10,777 nt of DNA from an uncultured Bacteroidales bacterium (GTDB lineage: Bacteria > Bacteroidota > Bacteroidia > Bacteroidales > UBA932). The notes under the pieces are model-generated. The model made no database searches, was not told the DNA's origin, and saw nothing but the letters and a program-made list of their open reading frames with translations. Position 1 is the stretch's first letter. Each line of letters begins with the position of its first letter. Below are positions 5,748-10,777 of this stretch, piece by piece. The stretch covers positions 1 through 10,777 of the forward strand of contig CAMJHJ010000068.1 in assembly GCA_946405485.1 (NCBI GenBank), read 5' to 3'. Made by a program: the position numbers and the translations under genes.

Positions 5748-7493
5748 TTAGAATCCAATCTTTTTCCGGGAATATCCTCCCGTGTCCAGCGAGGACCTGT
5801 TTGCCCTGATGGAATTCAGCAGGTGGATCTGCGAGATGGGCTCGTCCGCCAGCGCGGCCATCATGGCGGCCTCATTGACGATGAAGGCGATATCCGAGGC
5901 GGCATAGCGGTCCGTCAACCTGGCCAGCTCGTCGCAGTCGACGTCTCCGGCGACGGGCCGCTCCTTGAGATGAAGGCTGAAGATGAGGCCCCTGGTCTTC
6001 TCATCCGGGGCCGGGATCTCGACGTGGAGGTCCATCCTTCCCTTGCGAAGGACAGCGGGATCAATCAGGTCGAGGCGGTTCGTCGTGCCGATCACGAAAA
6101 TGCCTTTCCCTGAGCAGTTGTTCAACTGCCCCAGGAACTCGTTGACCTCGTCCGGCCGGTGCTCTGCCGCCATCGAGCTTCTCGAGGGGACGAAGGAGTC
6201 GAACTCGTCGAAGCAGATGATGGTCGGCGCGTTCTTCTCCGCCTCCTTGAAGAGGTTGGCGATCTTTCCCTGGGTGCCGTGGATGTATATGCTTCCCAGG
6301 TCGGAGCCGTTGACGAGCACGAAGTTGAACTGTGACTCCTCCGCGAATTTCTCAGCGAAATAGGTTTTCCCACAGCCGGGAGGGCCGTACAGGATCATTC
6401 CGTTGGGTGGTGTCAGCCGGTACTTCTCCGCTTTCTCCCTGTCACGTAGTATCCAGATGACCCTGTTGGTCATCTCGGCTTTCAAGCTCTCCATTCCGGC
6501 CACATCGTCGAAACCGCCGCCTTTCTTCTTCTTTTTCTTTATCTCCACATTGACGGCGGTGGCGGCGGCTTGGGCGTCCTTCGGCCTCCCGGGACCGGTC
6601 TGTCCGTCTGGGGTCTCCCTCGCGCGGTTCCGGGTGGAATCCCCGCCATAAAGGCATGCGTAGAGGTCGGAGAGCCCGATGCGTTTTGTGCTGTCCATTT
6701 CCAGCCCCTTCACAATGAGGTCCACCACTTCGTACGGGACACCCTTTTCCGTCAGCGGGTCCAAATCCAGGGGATCCCGGCGCGCCGTCCTGACCGCCTT
6801 CTTCCTGCTGGCGTAGTCTGGCCCTTCCTGCGGTTCGCAGGGCCAAGGAACGTGACCGGCCATGAGCGTGTACAGGACGGCGGCGGCGGAGAAGGTGTCC
6901 CCGCCCTCGTCGAAGATGCCAGAGAGGGTCTCCGGCGCACAGTAGGGAAGCGTCAGGTCGTCGACCGGGAAGGGCGGAGCCCCCCCCAGGGAAGGACATA
7001 GGTGCCCGAGGTCGATGATCCTGGAAGCGTACCGGCCCCGGCCCACTTCTTCGAGTAGGATGTTCCCCGGTGTCAGGTCGTTGTGGTTCAGGCCGAGGGA
7101 ATGAAGGTAGAGAAGACCCTCGAAAACACCTTTCATCAGGTCTTTCGCCTCCTGATGGGGGAAGACCTTTCCGCCTTCCAGCAGCCCGGAAAGCAGCGTC
7201 CCATGGAAATGGCTCGTTATCAAGTAATGATAGTCCCTTCCGTCAACCGTCGTCTTGCCGTCCGTCACATAGGAGATGACGTTCTCGTTGCGGATGCGCC
7301 TGCTCAGGACGATCTCGAGAACCTCTCCGCCCGCCCGGAGCTTTTCCGGGACGGCATCGTAGTCGAGTAACTTCATGGAAAAGGGATTCCCATCCCTGTC
7401 AGCGACGTGGTAGGTGCCGCTGAAGAGGCCTTCCCTGATCAAGTGGCCTACGGTGTATTCCCCTAATCGATATCCTTCCTCAAGATGTATCAT
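5748..7493 (-). CDS. Protein kinase-AAA+ ATPase fusion protein
   Basis: 581 residues. Residues about 8-282 form a Ser/Thr-kinase-like domain: glycine-rich loop EGLFSGTY (21-28), ATP-binding Lys41 (FSMK), catalytic loop HNDLTPGN (137-144) with Asp139 and Asn144, DLG (161-163) in place of DFG, and APE (186-188). A polar linker (about 285-325) carries six lysines (319-324). Residues about 328-560 form a classical-clade AAA+ domain like those of FtsH/katanin: Walker A GPPGCGKT (370-377), Walker B IICFDE (425-430), sensor 1 GTTNR (469-473), and Arg483/Arg486 where arginine fingers lie. Tyr403 in SIYIHG matches the substrate-gripping pore loop. The tail ends SRKKIGF. No metalloprotease motif or membrane segment is present, so it is a cytoplasmic remodeller candidate whose kinase part may sense or mark targets (inference). 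The YbjN-like gene follows after 19 nt. Confidence 0.9.
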   Translation of the reverse strand: MIHLEEGYRLGEYTVGHLIREGLFSGTYHVADRDGNPFSMKLLDYDAVPEKLRAGGEVLEIVLSRRIRNENVISYVTDGKTTVDGRDYHYLITSHFHGTLLSGLLEGGKVFPHQEAKDLMKGVFEGLLYLHSLGLNHNDLTPGNILLEEVGRGRYASRIIDLGHLCPSLGGAPPFPVDDLTLPYCAPETLSGIFDEGGDTFSAAAVLYTLMAGHVPWPCEPQEGPDYASRKKAVRTARRDPLDLDPLTEKGVPYEVVDLIVKGLEMDSTKRIGLSDLYACLYGGDSTRNRARETPDGQTGPGRPKDAQAAATAVNVEIKKKKKKGGGFDDVAGMESLKAEMTNRVIWILRDREKAEKYRLTPPNGMILYGPPGCGKTYFAEKFAEESQFNFVLVNGSDLGSIYIHGTQGKIANLFKEAEKNAPTIICFDEFDSFVPSRSSMAAEHRPDEVNEFLGQLNNCSGKGIFVIGTTNRLDLIDPAVLRKGRMDLHVEIPAPDEKTRGLIFSLHLKERPVAGDVDCDELARLTDRYAASDIAFIVNEAAMMAALADEPISQIHLLNSIRANRSSLDTGGYSRKKIGF

Positions 7494-7636
7494 CTGTCTG
7501 TGGTATTAATCGGACGGTGATTCTTTGAGAGCGGCTGCGGAATCCTTTGTCCGCCGTCGGAAAGCCCTCCCGCCCATATGGTTATGGTTCAATGTCGTTT
7601 TGCGGCCGTGTTTTCAGATAATTGGATTCTCTTTCT

Positions 7637-7656
7637 GTCCGCGGAATAATGCGGAC
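7637..7656. other. Short hairpin between the zinc-ribbon and kinase-AAA+ genes
   Basis: GTCCGC at 7637-7642 pairs with GCGGAC at 7651-7656 around GGAATAAT. It lies in the 258-nt gap upstream of the kinase-AAA+ start on the minus strand. It has no T tract and may be incidental. Confidence 0.3.
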
Positions 7657-7693
7657 CTTGCAGGGACGGCAAGTCTCGCAAATCCCCAGTGCG

Positions 7694-7718
7694 CCGGACG
7701 GACCCGAAGGCCGTCCGG
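7694..7718 (-). terminator. Stable UUCG-type hairpin after the zinc-ribbon gene
   Basis: Read on the minus strand, CCGGACGG pairs with CCGTCCGG (8 bp), and an inner CC/GG closes a TTCG loop, an exceptionally stable tetraloop arrangement. It lies 33 nt after the stop codon of the gene at 7752-8114. No T tract follows, so it may be a Rho-dependent end, a 3'-stabilising stem or a weak terminator. Confidence 0.45.
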
Positions 7719-7751
7719 ACGGGGACGAACCACCATCCAAGCCAGAGCGAA

Positions 7752-8114
7752 TCAGACCTCGTTCCCCGGGTATCCATATTGCGTACCGACATAGATGTTC
7801 TGGGGAGCATCTGGATGGGCTGCGCAATACCTGAAATAGCGGGTAATTGCATCATGCGATGCTTTTTCACCGAAAACCGTAGCCCAGTAATCGCCGTAAT
7901 AGTAATCCATTTTTTCATATAGTTTTCCACATCTCGGACAAAACAGATCGTGCTTGTAGTAATAAAACAAGACCTGGCTCGAATACTCTCCATAATGGAT
8001 ATATACACCGAGGTCATAGACGGGTGGGGTGAAGAGCCCTCCCGACTGCAACACCTTCCTGGGGCCCAGCCGGGGCGGATAGAAATCCTTGTGACAATAC
8101 TTGCAGCGGCACAT
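7752..8114 (-). CDS. Small Cys4 zinc-ribbon protein, function unknown
   Basis: The 120-residue protein starts MCRCKYCHKDFYPP and later has LFCPRCGKLYEKMDYYYGDY. The two CxxC pairs (Cys4/Cys7 and Cys59/Cys62) are typical of a zinc ribbon with a long 51-residue insertion. The insertion and the following segment are unusually rich in tyrosine (for example YYYK 51-54 and YYYGDYW 71-77), which suggests a surface that binds nucleic acid, peptides or sugars, though this is only inference. The C-terminal third (AITRYFRYCAAHPDAPQ) looks helical. No membrane segment is visible. The start at 8114 follows an A/T-rich leader without Shine-Dalgarno. It lies between the RSH gene (173-nt gap) and the kinase-AAA+ gene (258-nt gap), so it is probably its own transcription unit. 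I do not recognise a named family. Confidence 0.8.
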   Translation of the reverse strand: MCRCKYCHKDFYPPRLGPRKVLQSGGLFTPPVYDLGVYIHYGEYSSQVLFYYYKHDLFCPRCGKLYEKMDYYYGDYWATVFGEKASHDAITRYFRYCAAHPDAPQNIYVGTQYGYPGNEV

Positions 8115-8149
8115 TTCTTAATGCTTTTAGGTTGTTAATGATCCGGCAG

Positions 8150-8165
8150 AGGGCGCCATCGCCCT
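8150..8165 (-). other. Small stem-loop upstream of the zinc-ribbon gene
   Basis: AGGGCG at 8150-8155 pairs with CGCCCT at 8160-8165 around a 4-nt loop. It lies 36-51 nt upstream of the zinc-ribbon start codon, so it could sit in that gene's leader. I see no clear Bacteroidota-type promoter match around it. Confidence 0.25.
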
Positions 8166-8259
8166 TGCCTTCATCAATATAAGAGTGAAAAACGACGGCA
8201 TTCTACCTGTTACCGCCCGGCGATGTGTGATAAAGAAGCGGATTTGCGTCCAGGCATAT

Positions 8260-8284
8260 CGTGACCCGGCGGATGCCGGTCACG
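8260..8284 (-). terminator. Probable terminator of the RSH gene
   Basis: On the minus strand, CGTGACC pairs with GGTCACG (7 bp), continued by GGC/GCC after a one-base bulge, with a 4-nt loop. The stem starts 3 nt after the TAA stop of the RSH gene. No T tract follows, so the call rests on position and stem strength. Confidence 0.5.
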
Positions 8285-8287
8285 AAC

Positions 8288-10159
8288 TTATTCATTGACC
8301 AGGCTCACCTTCTCCACGCCGTTGATGGCGGCGATCTTGGAGACGGCCGCATCCCGTTCAGTGGCAGAGTGGACGGAGAAGTCGATGGTGCTGTCGACGA
8401 TGTGGTTCTTCGTGTGGGTCACGAGACCGGTCATGGAGAGATGGAAATCCTCCACGATGCAGTTCAAGATGTCCTGCAGCAGGTGGTACCGGTCGATGCA
8501 GGTGATCCGCAGGCGGACGGGATAAAGCTTGCCCTCCTCGGGCTTGAAGTCGACCGCGACGATCCGGTTCCCCTGTTCGGACGCGCTCCGGATGGCATGG
8601 GGGCAGTTGCGGTTGTGGACGGTGACATGGCCCTGGCCGTCGTCAAAGCCGATGAGTTCGGTGCTTTCCGGCAGGGGGTGGCAGTGCGGGCAGAGGACGA
8701 AGGGAGGCTCCGGGATACGCTTGAAGAAGTTGCGCATGTGCTTCTTGGCCTTGTAGGTCACGACGGCGTCCAGCCATTCCGGCTCGAGAAGGACGCCCTC
8801 ATCCGTGATGATCTCCACGCAGTCCCCGCGATGGAGCACGGTGAGGATGTCGCTGAGGAGGCCGTTGATGCGCGCGCACTTGGCGTGGTTGCCGATGTCG
8901 GTGTGGACCTCATAGGCGAAGTCGAGGGCTGTGGCCCCCTTGGGCAGGGTGATGGACTTGCCGTGAGGGGTGAACGCCACGACGCCTTCGTTGTACAGGG
9001 TGTCGTGGATCCCCGGCATCATGGACTCGGGGTCCCCGGCCAGTTCGTCCAGGACGGCGGTGAGGCGCTTCATCCACTGCTCCTTGCTCTCTACGATGCA
9101 GCCGTAGCAGGACTGCTCCCTCATGTCTTCCGAGGCCACGTGGAACTCCTCGATGCCTCCGTAGGGATTCAGGAGGCGGAAATGGACGGAACGGTAGCCG
9201 TTGGACTTCGGCTGGACCATGTAGTTGACGAGGTTCCCGGTCTCCCGGTATCGGGCGACGAGGGAGGAATAGACGGTCATGGCGACCTGCACCTCGGAGA
9301 CATCTCCCTTGCCCGGGCAGGCCTCCTTCTTCACGCCATCCATCCCGTAGACGGCGCGGACGTAATGCTTGAAGGGGACGTGGAAGAAATCGCATCCCAG
9401 TTCCCCCATCTCCCTCCAGATGGAATAGGGGCGGCGGTAGCGGATATCCCACTCCACGGCGTCCCCCAGCACATCCCTCACGGTGCTGCGGCATTCGTCC
9501 ACGAAGGACTCCACCGAGGCACGGGTGCGCTCCCTGTCCTCCTCGATCAGCTTGGAGATACGGTCGTACTCCTGCGGATTCAGGAAATGGAAGGCGCGGT
9601 TCTCCAGTTCCGCCTTGACCTTGTAGAGCCCCAGGCTGCCGGCCAGGGGTGCGAAGAAGAACTGCGTCTCGGAAGCAATCTTCCATTGCTTCTGGGGCTT
9701 CATGGACTCCAGCGTACGCATGTTGTGCAGGCGGTCGGCGAGCTTGAGGATCAGCACCCGCACGTCTCCCTTGACCGAGCCGAGGATGTGCTGGAAATTG
9801 TCCACCTGCTGCTTGTTGGGCTTGGTCACGGCGCCGACGAGGAAGGCCACGTCATCGCCGAAGAGCACGCGGATCTCCTCGAGGGTGTGGGGGGTGTCCT
9901 CCACGACGTCGTGAAGCAGGGCCGCGCAGATGATGGCGACGTCCTTCTGGCGCATCTCCGTGACCACGATCAGTGCGACCTCCAGCGGATGCATGATGTA
10001 GGGAAGCCCGCTCTTGCGGGTCTGATCTTCGTGCGCCTCATAGGCCAGGCGATAGGCAGCCTTGACCTTCAGCCAATCGCGAACGCGGAAAGACTTAGGC
10101 AGTGCTTTCATCAGTTTTTCGAGCGCAGTCGCTATCATTTCCTTGTGTGTCTGTGTCAT
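8288..10159 (-). CDS. RelA/SpoT homologue, likely (p)ppGpp hydrolase with degenerate synthetase
   Basis: 623 residues in long-RSH order. The HD domain (about 35-160) has its key motifs intact: TRKSGLPYIMHP (47-58), LLHDVVEDT (81-89) and LKLADRLHNMRTL (138-150). The synthetase region (about 215-370) keeps RPYSIWREM (243-251), PKSNGYRSVH (317-326) and Glu338. However, the catalytic Asp expected in F-x-x-V-x-D appears as Phe263, and the ExQxRT motif reads EFHVAS. A TGS domain (about 390-452), a zinc-finger-like segment (CPHC 490-493, HNRNC 515-519) and a C-terminal ACT domain (about 545-620) follow. It should degrade (p)ppGpp to GDP/GTP in the cytosol, with TGS and ACT giving regulation; synthesis is doubtful. 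It is shorter than typical ~730-residue family members. The start at 10159 is fixed by AAGGAGG 5 nt upstream. It seems monocistronic. Confidence 0.92.
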   Translation of the reverse strand: MTQTHKEMIATALEKLMKALPKSFRVRDWLKVKAAYRLAYEAHEDQTRKSGLPYIMHPLEVALIVVTEMRQKDVAIICAALLHDVVEDTPHTLEEIRVLFGDDVAFLVGAVTKPNKQQVDNFQHILGSVKGDVRVLILKLADRLHNMRTLESMKPQKQWKIASETQFFFAPLAGSLGLYKVKAELENRAFHFLNPQEYDRISKLIEEDRERTRASVESFVDECRSTVRDVLGDAVEWDIRYRRPYSIWREMGELGCDFFHVPFKHYVRAVYGMDGVKKEACPGKGDVSEVQVAMTVYSSLVARYRETGNLVNYMVQPKSNGYRSVHFRLLNPYGGIEEFHVASEDMREQSCYGCIVESKEQWMKRLTAVLDELAGDPESMMPGIHDTLYNEGVVAFTPHGKSITLPKGATALDFAYEVHTDIGNHAKCARINGLLSDILTVLHRGDCVEIITDEGVLLEPEWLDAVVTYKAKKHMRNFFKRIPEPPFVLCPHCHPLPESTELIGFDDGQGHVTVHNRNCPHAIRSASEQGNRIVAVDFKPEEGKLYPVRLRITCIDRYHLLQDILNCIVEDFHLSMTGLVTHTKNHIVDSTIDFSVHSATERDAAVSKIAAINGVEKVSLVNE

Positions 10160-10164
10160 GGTGT

Positions 10165-10171
10165 CCTCCTT
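10165..10171 (-). promoter_or_regulatory. Strong Shine-Dalgarno site for the RSH gene
   Basis: On the minus strand AAGGAGG is followed by 5 nt and the ATG at 10159. It fixes the start of the RSH gene. It stands out because the other assignable starts in the window have no such motif. A TATAAT hexamer lies just upstream (10177-10182), but it is too close to the start codon for a usual leader and may be coincidental. Confidence 0.65.
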
Positions 10172-10297
10172 TTTCCATTATAGAGAGCCAATCGGCGCTT
10201 TTCTACCAGTCGCGCGTTGTTTTCTCCCAAAAGAAGGATCCCTGCTTGTCCCGGACAGGATCGAGCTTGTCCGTTTCGTAATGCGTTTCGCCAGTCG

Positions 10298-10777
10298 CTA
10301 CCCGTAATCCTCCATCAGGGCATCCACATGGCGAACGATGCTCTTCAGGGCGGAGTCCGTCCGGATCCTGCCCTCCGCCATCAGTCTGGCGTTCTCGGCC
10401 AGGTCATTCAGCAGGATATGGACCAACCGTGAAGGGATGGGCTGCGGGTCGTAGCAATGGGAGAGCTTCAGGGAGTCGATCACCCAGAGGTTGCTGCCAA
10501 GATACTTGCGGAGTTCCGAAAGAGCGGCTGTGGCTCGCTCGGCATCTTCCTGACGCGGCGAGGTGGCGACCATGGCGAAGACCTTGGCGCCGTATTCCTT
10601 CGCCTTGCTGCAGATTGCGGGTGCGTACCTGTCTCCGGTGGCGCCGCCGAGGACGGCCGTCAGGATGACCGTGTCTGCCCCAATGACGACGCCCCCGGGA
10701 AGCGAGGACCCGGTCAGGAGATGCTTCTCCTTCACACCGCTGCAGGCGAGCGTCCTGTCGTCCGTGTCGCAGACGGC
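10298..10777 (-). CDS. Divergent FtsZ/tubulin-like GTPase, 5' end outside window
   Basis: The frame is open from the right edge (10777) to the TAG at 10298-10300, giving 159 visible residues. The GTG at 10733-10735 is internal. The sequence follows the FtsZ nucleotide-binding domain: AVCDTDDRTL matches the region around the T2 loop, then GADTVILTAVLGGATGDRYAP matches FtsZ GADMVF-TAGMGGGTGTGAAP (beta strand plus the tubulin signature). After it come AKEYGAKVFAMVATSP and LGSNLWVIDSLKL, where FtsZ has its next strands. Two things are unusual. The signature GGGTGTG is changed to GGATGDR. The protein also stops after the helix that would lead to the T7 loop, so it lacks the GTPase-activating C-terminal half. 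The region between T3 and the signature is also shorter than in FtsZ. It is probably a paralogue rather than the main division protein: a regulator, a non-hydrolysing GTP-binder, or a decayed copy. Confidence 0.7.
   Translation of the reverse strand, partial: AVCDTDDRTLACSGVKEKHLLTGSSLPGGVVIGADTVILTAVLGGATGDRYAPAICSKAKEYGAKVFAMVATSPRQEDAERATAALSELRKYLGSNLWVIDSLKLSHCYDPQPIPSRLVHILLNDLAENARLMAEGRIRTDSALKSIVRHVDALMEDYG

Noticed and set aside
8261..10183. 640-codon plus-strand ORF
   Set aside because: It is a G/C-driven shadow of the RSH gene; the minus strand carries unmistakable HD, TGS and ACT domains, while this frame reads as low-information Asp/Gly/Val/His-rich sequence.

Overview
The window most likely comes from a member of the Bacteroidota, probably a gut or rumen Bacteroidales lineage of fairly high G+C. 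Three observations support this. Most start codons have A/T-rich leaders and no Shine-Dalgarno match. Long kinesin-light-chain-type TPR and WG-repeat proteins sit close together. A DUF218/SanA-like protein, a YbjN-like protein and a SpoT-type RSH enzyme occur in the same stretch. This placement is an inference from style, not from a marker gene. The TPR gene is visibly more A/T-rich than the genes to its right.

Left part (1-5072), plus strand. The 3' end of a long TPR gene holds eleven complete 42-residue repeats. It is followed by about 0.9 kb without a confident gene. That stretch contains many inverted repeats, one possible 56-codon ORF, a 14-bp perfect palindrome and a 30-codon WG-repeat remnant. 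Next come an unrecognised 235-residue protein and, 10 nt later, a SanA-like DUF218 membrane protein. A membrane-anchored WG-repeat protein follows and ends at a good intrinsic terminator.

Right part (5342-10777), minus strand. In transcription order (right to left) the genes are: the 3' part of a divergent FtsZ/tubulin-like GTPase; a 623-residue RelA/SpoT homologue with an intact HD hydrolase motif set but a degenerate synthetase domain; a small Cys4 zinc-ribbon protein; a protein kinase-AAA+ ATPase fusion; and, 19 nt downstream of the fusion, a YbjN-like small protein.

The most interesting unit is the kinase-AAA+ plus YbjN pair (5342-7493). One polypeptide joins a Ser/Thr-kinase-like domain to a classical-clade AAA+ motor with Walker A, Walker B, sensor 1, an aromatic pore-loop candidate and arginine-finger candidates. 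Its partner belongs to a family with a secretion-chaperone-like fold. A kinase-gated unfoldase or remodeller with an adaptor is a testable reading, but nothing in the sequence proves it. The hydrolase-biased RSH and the short FtsZ-like protein are the other two points worth following up.
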